Virus record (IMG/VR): IMGVR_UViG_3300021478_000019
Location: 53,511-117,510 of that record
From: a virus
Reading direction: 5' to 3' (one strand)
DNA length: 64,000 bases
Each line of letters starts with the position of its first letter. Position 1 is the stretch's first letter. Shown piece after piece: positions 1 through 6,501 of this stretch. Both the position numbers and the translations under genes were made by a program. Under the pieces are notes generated by a model, which did no database searches, was not told the DNA's origin, and saw nothing but the letters and a program-made list of their open reading frames with translations.

Positions 1-35
1 GAGACGGCCAACAGGCCGCGCTTCATGATGTTCAT
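1..35 (-). CDS. 5' end of a gene with a signal-peptide-like start (partial)
   Basis: Only the first codons lie in the window, so the product cannot be named. Reading leftward, ATG at 35 follows a purine-rich stretch (AAGGGGAAAAAGC) that can act as ribosome binding site. The visible peptide is MNIMKRGLLAV: a basic pair followed by a hydrophobic run, the look of a signal peptide or membrane anchor. The gene continues past the left edge. The hairpin at 91-115 separates it from the next leftward gene, so it probably has its own promoter between 36 and 90. What it encodes beyond the signal is unknown. Confidence 0.55.
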   Translation of the reverse strand, partial: MNIMKRGLLAV

Positions 36-90
36 GCTTTTTCCCCTTGCTTGCTGGCTGTGTGCCGGCGTCGAAGTTAGCAGAACGACC

Positions 91-115
91 GAGGGCCCCC
101 ACAAGGGGGGCCCTC
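91..115 (-). terminator. Hairpin terminator after the 138-2795 operon
   Basis: GAGGGCCCCC (91-100) and GGGGGCCCTC (106-115) form a perfect 10-bp stem around the 5-nt loop ACAAG. It starts 23 bp beyond the stop codon of the leftward gene ending at 138. There is no long T-run, as is usual in GC-rich actinobacterial terminators. It could work in either direction. Confidence 0.7.
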
Positions 116-137
116 TGAACATTCGGTGTACGGGGGA

Positions 138-374
138 TTACTCCTCCAACTTCCAGCTGAAGTCCTCGGCGTACTTCTCCGGGGAGTAGTCGCAGGCGTC
201 GTCGGAGATGATGTGATAGGCCGAATAGCCGCCCTGGCCGCTTTCGGCGGCGTTGCCCATCCTGTACTTGGTGGCAAAGGCTTCGGCGGCGCCGGTGTCG
301 GGGAACGGCCCGATGACTGGCGGGGAGATGACACCGTCCTTGGTGTCATCTACCTCGATCAGGTAGGCGCTCAT
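138..374 (-). CDS. Small acidic protein of unknown function (78 aa)
   Basis: I do not recognise the family. The protein is acidic and soluble-looking, with a segment ending VIGPFPDTGAAEAFATKYR that resembles a strand-turn-helix, and no membrane segment, cysteine cluster or obvious catalytic motif. Its ATG overlaps the stop of the upstream gene (371-781) as ATGA, so it is the translationally coupled last gene of the leftward operon that starts near 2795 and ends at the hairpin 91-115. The rightward frame over the same bases (126-698) lacks a ribosome binding site and reads as a shadow. Confidence 0.65.
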   Translation of the reverse strand: MSAYLIEVDDTKDGVISPPVIGPFPDTGAAEAFATKYRMGNAAESGQGGYSAYHIISDDACDYSPEKYAEDFSWKLEE

Positions 375-781
375 GGCAGGGACGCGGCCAGCAGCTGCAG
401 ATTGGCCTGGGCCACGTTGATGATGGCGCCGACGACCTGGTTGGACCTGGGGTTGATGATGCCCATGCGGACCAGATCCGGCTCCCAGGCCCGGATCAGC
501 CGGGTCCCGAAGTCGTCCACCTGCTGGTGGCTCATGGTGCGGGCGTCAGCGGTGCTGGCGCCGACGTGCCACACGGCGTTGCGAGTGCGACCGGTGCGGT
601 GGATGACGTACAGCGTCTGGCTCCGGGGCAGGCGCTGCACCTCCTGGTACGCCTGGATCATGTTGCTGGCCTCCCAGGTCGACACCCCCAGGTCGTAGGC
701 CAGGGCGGCATTGTTGAAGGCCAACCCCACCCCTCCCTGGTTGCTCACATAGTTCTCCAATATTTCCCATCGTGCCGGCAT
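371..781 (-). CDS. Unknown 136-aa phage protein
   Basis: The ATG at 781 follows a very strong ribosome binding site (AAAGGAGGTGCCGCC), so the start is secure. The protein is a soluble alpha/beta-looking polypeptide; the segment DFGTRLIRAWEPDLVRMG looks like an amphipathic helix, and the C-terminal 40 residues (INVAQANLQLLAASL at the end) look helical too. No catalytic motif, cysteine cluster or membrane span is visible. It is coupled to the downstream gene by ATGA and lies in the same operon as two HTH-containing proteins next to the integrase, so a role in lysogeny control or early takeover is possible. That is inference from position only. Confidence 0.7.
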   Translation of the reverse strand: MPARWEILENYVSNQGGVGLAFNNAALAYDLGVSTWEASNMIQAYQEVQRLPRSQTLYVIHRTGRTRNAVWHVGASTADARTMSHQQVDDFGTRLIRAWEPDLVRMGIINPRSNQVVGAIINVAQANLQLLAASLP

Positions 782-799
782 GGCGGCACCTCCTTTTGG

Positions 800-1411
800 T
801 TATGAGACGGCGAAACGGGCTTCCGCCAAGGTGAACGAGAACGCCTCAAAGGCGGCGTTGACGGGGGCCATGGCTTCCTCGGTGGCGGCGCCCTCGGAGA
901 TGGCTTTCTGCAGATATTCCTGGGCCTCCGTCAGAGCCTGAACGCATAGGACCAGGCCGGTGCTGGCCAGGGCCCGTCGCACCGGCTCCAGGGCTTGATG
1001 CGTCCGGGCCACGCTGGCCTTGCGACCGGCTTCGGAGGTGTCGATGCCGGCCCGACGCAGCTTTAGTTCGTGATAGATGGCGTCCTGGGTCTTCGTGTCG
1101 GCAGCCATGATCCCGTCCACCACCGCGGTGGGCTCCGCGGTAGCGGTACGGGTGACGTCACGCTTCTGCCAGGAGATCGGACGTGGTTGGGGCGATCGCC
1201 CTTCGACCGAGTTCTTCAGCCAGTTCCTGAACACGCTTGGGTCGATCCCCATGTGGACGGCAAAGGAGCGCGCCGTGACCTTGACGGTGCGGCCCAGGGC
1301 ATCTCTCTCGTCGGTGGGCTGGTTTTCGTAGCGGCGGAACACGGCCACGAAGCCCTCCTTGTAGTCGCCACACTCGGTGATGATGTCGTTCCAGTTGATG
1401 ATGTTGTCCAT
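800..1411 (-). CDS. Unknown 203-aa protein with a possible helix-turn-helix
   Basis: ATG at 1411 sits behind AGGAGGACAT, a clear ribosome binding site. Residues about 46-66 (TARSFAVHMGIDPSVFRNWL) match the spacing of a helix-turn-helix: a first helix, a glycine turn, then a recognition-like helix. The rest is predicted helical, with a long helix near 105-150 and a helical C-terminus. This suggests a DNA-binding regulator, possibly a repressor, excisionase-like directionality factor or early-gene regulator, given the integrase and operator region 1.4 kb upstream. The DNA-binding assignment rests only on this one motif read by eye. Confidence 0.7.
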   Translation of the reverse strand: MDNIINWNDIITECGDYKEGFVAVFRRYENQPTDERDALGRTVKVTARSFAVHMGIDPSVFRNWLKNSVEGRSPQPRPISWQKRDVTRTATAEPTAVVDGIMAADTKTQDAIYHELKLRRAGIDTSEAGRKASVARTHQALEPVRRALASTGLVLCVQALTEAQEYLQKAISEGAATEEAMAPVNAAFEAFSFTLAEARFAVS

Positions 1412-1422
1412 ATGTCCTCCTG

Positions 1423-2199
1423 TTAGTTGATGGTGATATAGCTGCCCTGGCCGATATCCCCGACGCCTTCTTCTCGACCAGGGAACATCTTGCGCTGAAG
1501 GATCTTCAGGGTGCGGATGACCCGTTCGATGTCACGGTCAACGATCTTCAGCTGGGCCGGGATGGTGGCCGGCAGGTTGTCGAATTCGGCCACATAGGGG
1601 CCGACGATCCTGAGGAACGCCTCGATTTCCTTGTCCAACCGCTCCCAATACTGGTGCCGGCGCAGGGCATGCTCGCCGGCAGCCTTGCTGAGCTTGATGG
1701 CCTGCTTCTGGGCCTCCACGGCCCGACGTTCGTCCTCCTCCTCGTACATGCGGATGACGGCCAGGTTGCGGCGGGCGTTACGGCTGTCCTCCGCGGTGGC
1801 CTTGAGCCCTTCACGGACCTCGGGGTCGGATAGCTCCTCCCACAGGGCGTTGATCCGGGCTTCCAGCTTCTCTTGCCGGGTGGGCTGGGCGAAGGGCACG
1901 GGCTCGCCGGCTTCGGCGGCTTTCCGACCGGATTCGGTGATGTCCCAGACCATGTTGGCTTTGCCCGAGGCGCTCTGACGGCGCCCGGCCTGGACGACCA
2001 GGCCGGCTTTCCGTAGCTCGTTGCGCCGGGGGCGCAGCAAGTCGCCGGGGATACCGGTGGCTCGCTCTAGTTCGGCATCGAGGAGGGGCACGTCAGCGAT
2101 GGCCAGAATCTGAAGCACTCGGAGGCGCACCTCTGCCGCTGACCACGATGTGAAAGAGGAGGGGCCGGCGTCATCCGGCCCCTCCTTTTCTCCGATCAA
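1423..2199 (-). CDS. Winged-helix-like protein, possible transcriptional regulator
   Basis: The N-terminal half reads as a winged helix: RLRVLQILAIADVPLL, then a second helix and DLLRPRRNELRKAGLVVQAG (recognition helix and wing). The C-terminal half is highly charged and helical, probably coiled coil (about residues 105-200). The longest frame opens with TTG at 2199 overlapping the upstream stop (TTGA). However, a perfect 12-bp hairpin at 2157-2186 lies inside its first codons, so an internal GTG at 2130, just before the winged helix, is an equally good start. Likely role: DNA-binding regulator in the operon beside the integrase. Confidence 0.65.
   Translation of the reverse strand: MIGEKEGPDDAGPSSFTSWSAAEVRLRVLQILAIADVPLLDAELERATGIPGDLLRPRRNELRKAGLVVQAGRRQSASGKANMVWDITESGRKAAEAGEPVPFAQPTRQEKLEARINALWEELSDPEVREGLKATAEDSRNARRNLAVIRMYEEEDERRAVEAQKQAIKLSKAAGEHALRRHQYWERLDKEIEAFLRIVGPYVAEFDNLPATIPAQLKIVDRDIERVIRTLKILQRKMFPGREEGVGDIGQGSYITIN
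2157..2186. terminator. 12-bp hairpin between 2196-2795 gene and the winged-helix gene
   Basis: AGGAGGGGCCGG (2157-2168) pairs perfectly with CCGGCCCCTCCT (2175-2186) around CGTCAT. On the + strand it is followed by TTTTC, on the - strand by CTCTTTC. It may be an intrinsic terminator or attenuator lowering expression of the downstream leftward gene. It overlaps that gene's longest reading frame. Confidence 0.55.
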
Positions 2200-2795
2200 A
2201 CGGAGCCGGCAGCCAGGGCCAGCCGCTCGGCCACCTTGGCCGAGGCGTTGGTGGTGATCTCCTGGGCGTCGTTCTTGAACTCGTCCAGCAGTTCGGGGGC
2301 CAGCTGGCCGGCATAGCCGACATCGCGGACCACGGTCTTGGCGATCCGGGTGCCCACCTTGTCGGCGTCGCGCTCAGCCACCTCGCCCCGCTCGGACATG
2401 ATGCCGCGGGCCGCATCCTGGCGGTCCACCACACTGATCACCCCGGTCACGAAGTCGCAGACGTAGACGTGACCGTTGGTCACGAAGTTGCGGTTAAACC
2501 GCGACCTCGGGGTGAGATAGGTCTTGAGCCGGGTGATATACCAGACATCGTCCAGCCCGTAGACCTCGGGGGTGACCCCGGTGGCGTTGACCATGCCGGT
2601 CGCCAACTCGCCGCTCTCAACGAGCGGCTCCAGGTTGCTGAGGATGCGGCCCATCTCCGTGGGCACGTTGAACTCCAGTTCCGGCTCCCCCGGCTTGCCC
2701 ACCGGGCCACGGGTGACCTGGTAGACGAGATTCTCATCGGTGGCGACGAGAACCTCCACCTCCTCGGGGTGTTCCATCAAGCGAGTGGATTTCAC
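2196..2795 (-). CDS. Unknown 199-aa early protein, first gene of the leftward operon
   Basis: The frame is open from 2825, but the best start is GTG at 2795: AGAGAGGAG ends 5 bases before it. The protein begins MKSTRLMEHPEEVEVLVA, has a beta-rich centre with several Tyr/Val/Trp residues (VYGLDDVWYITRLKTYL) and a helical C-terminus rich in Ala, Lys and Asp. No known motif is visible. It is the first gene after promoter 2898-2926 and operator 2858-2878, so it is likely made early or under repressor control. I cannot name the family. Confidence 0.7.
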   Translation of the reverse strand: MKSTRLMEHPEEVEVLVATDENLVYQVTRGPVGKPGEPELEFNVPTEMGRILSNLEPLVESGELATGMVNATGVTPEVYGLDDVWYITRLKTYLTPRSRFNRNFVTNGHVYVCDFVTGVISVVDRQDAARGIMSERGEVAERDADKVGTRIAKTVVRDVGYAGQLAPELLDEFKNDAQEITTNASAKVAERLALAAGSV

Positions 2796-2857
2796 CACTG
2801 CTCCTCTCTGTTGGAAGCTCGCCACAGGCGGGCTTGTGGTCTGCCCCGGAGGTAAAT

Positions 2858-2878
2858 CAGATCACCACCGGTGATCTG
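2858..2878. promoter_or_regulatory. Inverted-repeat operator candidate
   Basis: CAGATCACC and GGTGATCTG are perfect inverted 9-mers separated by ACC, giving a 21-bp dyad. It lies about +13 to +33 from the predicted start site of the leftward promoter at 2898-2926, a position where a bound repressor would block transcription. A related 12-bp palindrome, GTCACCGGTGAC, lies at 3282-3293 and shares the TCACC half-site. Confidence 0.5.
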
Positions 2879-2897
2879 GGTTTCCGAGGCACCGCCA

Positions 2898-2926
2898 TGT
2901 CTACCATCTCTTATCCCCAGGTGCAA
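2898..2926 (-). promoter_or_regulatory. Leftward sigma70-like promoter
   Basis: Read on the - strand: TTGCAC (2926-2921), a 17-bp spacer, then TAGACA (2903-2898). Both boxes and the spacing fit a housekeeping sigma promoter. It would drive the 138-2795 operon. The inverted repeat 2858-2878 sits just downstream. Confidence 0.55.
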
Positions 2927-3418
2927 GCGTTTTCTTCCACATGCATGCGCGTTCCCAAGCATGCCGAGACCGCATACTCCCTGGTACTGGGCGGTTCTTG
3001 CTGGTACTCGGTGGTACTGGTGATGCCTGTAGTTGTCCACAGGTTCCTCTGGAGTCCACTGATTACCGGTATTGACCGCCCGTGACCTCTGGCGTCAGGA
3101 AAACCGGACGCCAGCGACTTCCAGCGACCTGCGGCGGAACGAGAAGGCCCCCCGCGTCCGGGGGGCTCCTCCCTGGGATGGTGTCAGGGGCCGTCGCCTA
3201 CCTGCCATGCCCTGCTGACGGATTCGCGGTGCCGTTGCCTCTGTGTGCCTCATTGGCTCTGCGCTGATGGCGGTGCGGGCCGTCACCGGTGACTATATCA
3301 TCTTCGGTTCTCGGGGGTAACGGGCCCTGACCAGGGCATTTACAGAAAAGGGGCACTATCCGCTCATTGAGGGGCATGACTGCTCATATGGTGCCCCATT
3401 TTCTGGTACCGTGTGGGC
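2927..3418. other. Non-coding control region upstream of the integrase, possible attP site
   Basis: I see no convincing gene here. It holds TGGTACT at 2982, 3002 and 3012 (spaced 20 and 10 bp), a hairpin GCCCCCCG/CGGGGGGC at 3147-3166, the palindrome GTCACCGGTGAC at 3282-3293, and a pair of inverted arms GGGGCAC (3350-3356) and GTGCCCC (3391-3397) flanking the bases before the integrase. A -10-like TACCGT (3407-3412) stands 6 bases before the integrase ATG, suggesting leaderless transcription. Serine-integrase attP sites are often beside the integrase gene, so attP may be within this stretch; I cannot pinpoint it. Confidence 0.45.
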
Positions 3419-4855
3419 ATGAAGTCGAGGGAACAACGCCAGGCCGAAAGCGCCTACGAACTGCTATTCGGTATCTACGCCAGACAGTCCCTGACCAGGG
3501 GCGAAACCGAATCTCTGCCCGACCAGGTGGAGCGGGGTCGCAGGGCGGTGGCGAGGGAGGGCACCGCGGTGGTGGAGTTCATCGAGCCCCCGTCCACATC
3601 CGGCTCCAAGCATCGTGGTCTGAAGCGCCAGGAGTTCCCCAAGCTCGTAGAGATGGTGAGATCGGGGGAGATAAATGCGGTCTGGGCCCTCACCACTGCT
3701 CGCATCAGCCGAGGCGGGGGGCCCGGCTGGGCTCCGCTCCTCCAGGCTGCCATCGACATGGGCCTGGACCTCAACCGCTTCGTGATGATCAGGGATAAGT
3801 TCTTGGATGAATCCGCGCTCAACCGTAAGGCTGACGCTGACCGGGAGTTCGCTGAGCAGATGAGCGAATACAGCATCGACAATAAGGAGCGTGAGGCTCG
3901 GGACGGCAAGCCCTCTCCTGGTGGTCTGCGCCCGTTCGGTCGCAACAAGGACGGCCTCACTGAGCATAGGACCGAGGGCCCCATGGTGCGACAGATGGGT
4001 CGGGAGGCTCTAGGCGGGCGCAAGCCTTACAGCTTCGCTGAGGAACTGAACAGGAAGGGGATCAAAAATACCGGTGGTGGCAAGTTCACACCGGAGTCGG
4101 TTCGTCGTATTCTCGTCTCGCCCCGCACCGCCGGGTATCGAGAGATCGGTAGCGATCTCATCCCAATAATCGGATGCGAACCGTTGATTGAGCGGGAAGC
4201 CTGGAAGAGATTACGGGACATGCTGGAGACCAACAAGGAGTGGGACACCAGGCCCCGCCATCCGAAGACCTTTGAGTTGCACGGCTTCGTCTTCTGCGCT
4301 CTCTGCGGAAAGGGGCTCCGGGGCCGCTACAAGAGCAACACCAGTGATGAAGATCGCCGCTACTGCTGTCCTTCGGTCGCGCAGGGCGGTTGCAACAAGA
4401 TCTCGGCCAGTGCGGCCCAGCTAGAACGAGAGATGGAGCGGAAGGTCATGGGTCAGCTGGCCGACCCCGCGTTTCGTCGAGGGCTGCTGGCCGGCCAGGA
4501 GGATCAGCCGAGTTCGGAACTGGAGGCCCTGAGCAAGGAGAAGGCAGCCCTCCAGACACAGCGCCTCGGGTTCATGGACCTGGCAGGCGTGTTCACCAAG
4601 GACGAGATCGCGGCCAAGGTGCGCCCGGTAGACCAGGCCATCAAGAAGATCGATCACCAGATGGGCACACTGCTGAGCGCCCGACATCAGTTGGCGATCA
4701 GCGTGGACCTCGACAACCTCCCTACCTGGGCAGAGGCGACCTTCGACCAGAAGCGTGACCTGATGCGTCTGGTGGTGAATCGGGTCGAGGTCGGTAAGTC
4801 GAAGACGAAGGGTCGCGCCTGGGACGCTTCCCGGTTGACTTGGCATCTTCGCTGA
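3419..4855 (+). CDS. int: Large serine recombinase (phage integrase)
   Basis: Site-specific recombinase that would integrate the phage at attB and, with a directionality factor, excise it. The resolvase catalytic domain begins GIYARQSLTRG with the nucleophile at Ser24 (family pattern Y-x-R-x-S). A conserved-looking recombinase domain follows, including TPESVRRILVSPRTAGYR. Next come a zinc ribbon with C293, C296, C316 or C317 and C325, a helical coiled-coil-like segment, and the C-terminal end. Its length of 478 aa fits the large serine integrase family. I chose ATG 3419 over GTG 3413 because TACCGT ends 6 bases before it and no ribosome binding site is present, as expected of a leaderless message. 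Confidence 0.95.
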   Translation: MKSREQRQAESAYELLFGIYARQSLTRGETESLPDQVERGRRAVAREGTAVVEFIEPPSTSGSKHRGLKRQEFPKLVEMVRSGEINAVWALTTARISRGGGPGWAPLLQAAIDMGLDLNRFVMIRDKFLDESALNRKADADREFAEQMSEYSIDNKEREARDGKPSPGGLRPFGRNKDGLTEHRTEGPMVRQMGREALGGRKPYSFAEELNRKGIKNTGGGKFTPESVRRILVSPRTAGYREIGSDLIPIIGCEPLIEREAWKRLRDMLETNKEWDTRPRHPKTFELHGFVFCALCGKGLRGRYKSNTSDEDRRYCCPSVAQGGCNKISASAAQLEREMERKVMGQLADPAFRRGLLAGQEDQPSSELEALSKEKAALQTQRLGFMDLAGVFTKDEIAAKVRPVDQAIKKIDHQMGTLLSARHQLAISVDLDNLPTWAEATFDQKRDLMRLVVNRVEVGKSKTKGRAWDASRLTWHLR

Positions 4856-4991
4856 TCCTGCTCAGCATGATCTGGGCCAGGACTCGACCGGCCTCATAGG
4901 CAAGCTCGTCGGACCACTCTGTCCCTTGCCGGGCTCTGATAGCTCTGACCTCGGCGGTCATCTCGTCCAGTTCTTCCCGGCTGTAGGGCAT
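4722..4991 (-). CDS. Small helical protein overlapping the integrase 3' end
   Basis: This 89-aa frame reads leftward and overlaps the last 134 bp of the integrase gene antisense. Residues 1-50 (starting MPYSREELDEMTAEVRAIR) look like a genuine charged helical protein. Residues 55-89 are Pro/Ser/Arg-rich, the composition expected where a frame runs antisense through another gene. No ribosome binding site is present, but TACCGT (4999-5004) ends 7 bases before the ATG, the same -10-like box as the integrase. The function is unknown; because its transcription opposes int it could affect int expression. Confidence 0.5.
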   Translation of the reverse strand: MPYSREELDEMTAEVRAIRARQGTEWSDELAYEAGRVLAQIMLSRISEDAKSTGKRPRRDPSSSTYRPRPDSPPDASGHASGRRSPLPR

Positions 4992-5064
4992 GGAGCCGAC
5001 GGTACGAGCCGGCCTGGCGGCGCACCCCCTTGGCGCTGAAGTTCACCTAAATGGTCGTCCTGAC

Positions 5065-5092
5065 TTGCACCCAACCTTCGGTGTGGTAGGGT
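5065..5092 (+). promoter_or_regulatory. Rightward promoter for a candidate small RNA
   Basis: TTGCAC (5065-5070), 16-bp spacer, TAGGGT (5087-5092). The -35 box is identical to that of the promoter at 2898-2926. No gene follows before the terminator at 5144-5169, so the transcript would be a short RNA. Confidence 0.4.
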
Positions 5093-5097
5093 TTTGT

Positions 5098-5170
5098 CAC
5101 CGGGGATTGGAACCCTTCGGTGGTTGGTTGGTTGTGTCATCGTGAAGAGCCCCCTTCGGGGGGCTCTTCT
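5098..5170 (+). ncRNA. Candidate small RNA ending in a strong hairpin
   Basis: Between promoter boxes 5065-5092 and the terminator hairpin 5144-5169 lie about 75 bases with no reading frame. A first stem can form from CACCG (5099-5103) and CGGTG (5118-5122), with GGG/CCC inside, and the transcript would end in the 11-bp hairpin. This is the layout of a phage small RNA. No homology was checked, and the segment could simply be an untranslated spacer. Confidence 0.35.
5144..5169. terminator. Strong hairpin terminator
   Basis: GAAGAGCCCCC (5144-5154) pairs with GGGGGCTCTTC (5159-5169) around TTCG, an 11-bp stem with a stable UUCG-type loop. It would end the candidate small RNA on the + strand and could also back up leftward termination after the LysM gene. 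Confidence 0.7.
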
Positions 5171-5176
5171 AGTTGT

Positions 5177-5214
5177 GGAGCCCCCTCCCCAGGGCGGGCG
5201 GGGAGGGAAGCTCC
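5177..5214 (-). terminator. Imperfect hairpin after the LysM gene
   Basis: GGAGC (5177-5181) with GCTCC (5210-5214), and CTCCCC with GGGGAG further in, form an interrupted GC-rich stem 34 bp beyond the stop of the leftward gene ending at 5248. It is a plausible terminator for that gene. Confidence 0.45.
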
Positions 5215-5247
5215 GAAGAGGGACGTGGTTGTTGTGACTACGTGCCC

Positions 5248-5943
5248 TCAGCAGCCATCGTAGGGTCTCCATGGCTGAGCGCCGTCCTTGGCGTACAGCT
5301 GCTGGAACGCCGCGTCCTGCTCCGACCGGGAGGCCGTCCAGGCGCTCCCAGACCGGCCCAGGCTGGCCCAGGTGCTGTTCAGGATCCCGTAAATGTTGCT
5401 GGACCCAGCACCGTTTGTCGACTCCCTGAAGGCCACACAGGACTGGAAGGAGCCCGGCGCCCCATATGACCGGGGCGCCGAGTACGACCTGCTCACCACA
5501 GGCGCCCGGACGGGTGTATAAGTCCTGGTAGGAGCCGTGTAGTAGTGGTGAACGGGAGGTGTACTGGCGGGGGCCGTGGGTAGAACAACAGGGGCCGGCA
5601 CATAGCTGACAGGTGGGAGGGTGATGACCTGGCCCACCAGGATCAAGTTCGGATTGGGAACGTGGTTGTAGGAGGCCAGTTGTTCCCAGGTCCGGGCTGG
5701 GCGGGCTCGGGTGCCGATCAGCCAGAGGGAGTCTCCCGATCGCACGGTGACCCTCGGCATCGGCGCCTGGACCCGCAGCGCCGTGAGGACGGCTCTCGGG
5801 GGCGAACCACTGGCCTGGGCCACATCTCCTACCGCTGGAAGGTGGCTACCGGGGCCTACCGGCGCCGCTGCTGCTGTCGCTGCGGATGCTGCAAAGGGAA
5901 GTGCGCCCGCTAGGGCGCACATGAGTAGGAACTTCTTCCTCAT
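5248..5943 (-). CDS. Secreted LysM and Rpf/transglycosylase-like muralytic enzyme
   Basis: The 231-aa protein likely cuts host peptidoglycan outside the membrane. ATG at 5943 follows AAGGAG with 4 bases spacing. Residues 1-25 (MRKKFLLMCALAGALPFAAS and on) are a classic signal peptide. About residues 75-120 are a LysM peptidoglycan-binding module (VRSGDSLWLIG at its start, NPNLILVGQVITLPP at its end). A Pro/Tyr-rich linker follows, and the C-terminus carries CVAFRESTNG with the expected catalytic Glu, then a YGILNSTWASLG segment, as in Rpf and other transglycosylase-like domains. A signal peptide is unusual for an endolysin released by a holin; this one would be exported by the Sec system. It stands alone, divergent from the 6121 operon. 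Confidence 0.85.
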   Translation of the reverse strand: MRKKFLLMCALAGALPFAASAATAAAAPVGPGSHLPAVGDVAQASGSPPRAVLTALRVQAPMPRVTVRSGDSLWLIGTRARPARTWEQLASYNHVPNPNLILVGQVITLPPVSYVPAPVVLPTAPASTPPVHHYYTAPTRTYTPVRAPVVSRSYSAPRSYGAPGSFQSCVAFRESTNGAGSSNIYGILNSTWASLGRSGSAWTASRSEQDAAFQQLYAKDGAQPWRPYDGC

Positions 5944-6120
5944 GGGTCTCCTTGGTCTCGGGGGACTTGCGAGGGCTCTGACTACGAACCCTGGTCTGTG
6001 TCGAGGGGCGCGCTCCTTCCTGGCTAGGTGAAACAGTGGATCTGGCAACCTTAGTCGATGTACAGTTCCGAAAACCGGTCTGGGGAAGAGCAGTCTCCGA
6101 GTCAGGAAAGGGCGATTTTT

Positions 6121-6501
6121 ATGGCGAGACGCAGCGCTGCCGACACCCTCATCGAGGAGGCTGCCATCTTCCTGCGCTGCCGGGCCTATGGCCACAGCTG
6201 GGACGAATTTTTCCCCGACGACATGGAGCAGCCCTGGTACGGCTGGCGGCTGAGCCTGCGCTGCGTCCGCTGCGGCACGGAGCGCCATGACAACATCGAC
6301 TTCAAGGGCGCCATGATGAGCCGACGCTACATCCACCCGCTGGGCTACCTGACCCGTAAAGGCGACGCCAAACCGACCAGGACTGAGTTCCGTGAGGAGC
6401 TATTTATCAGCCTGCGTGCCAGACTGGAGAAGATCAACGCGGTGGGCGAAGACGCTGAGATCACGCCCATCAAGTCGGCCCGGAAAGCCAGGAGCGCATG
6501 A
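6121..6501 (+). CDS. Small zinc-ribbon-like protein
   Basis: A 126-aa protein beginning MARRSAADTLIEEAAIFLRC. The centre has CRAYGHSW and LRCVRCGTERHD, a Cys/His arrangement typical of a small zinc site. The C-terminus is charged and helical. ATG at 6121 is preceded by AGGAAAGGG and chosen over the upstream in-frame codon at 6058, which has no ribosome binding site. The gene is coupled to the next by ATGA at 6498. It opens the rightward cassette ending at the RNA fold near 9361. Possible role: nucleic-acid-binding adaptor for the ParB-like protein next door (inference). Confidence 0.7.
   Translation: MARRSAADTLIEEAAIFLRCRAYGHSWDEFFPDDMEQPWYGWRLSLRCVRCGTERHDNIDFKGAMMSRRYIHPLGYLTRKGDAKPTRTEFREELFISLRARLEKINAVGEDAEITPIKSARKARSA

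Noticed and set aside
126-698. Rightward 190-aa frame at the left end
   Set aside because: No ribosome binding site; it runs antisense over two well-supported coupled genes and has shadow-like composition.
2792-3085. Frames 2834-3085 (+) and 2792-3040 (-) in the control region
   Set aside because: No ribosome binding site, low-complexity composition, and they cross the promoter and operator sequences.
5093-5135. tRNA-like piece near CACCGGGGATTGGAACCC
   Set aside because: Only one stem resembles a T-arm; no acceptor, D or anticodon arms can be drawn.
4958-5272. 104-aa leftward frame
   Set aside because: Pro/Arg-rich, runs through two terminator hairpins and has no start signal.
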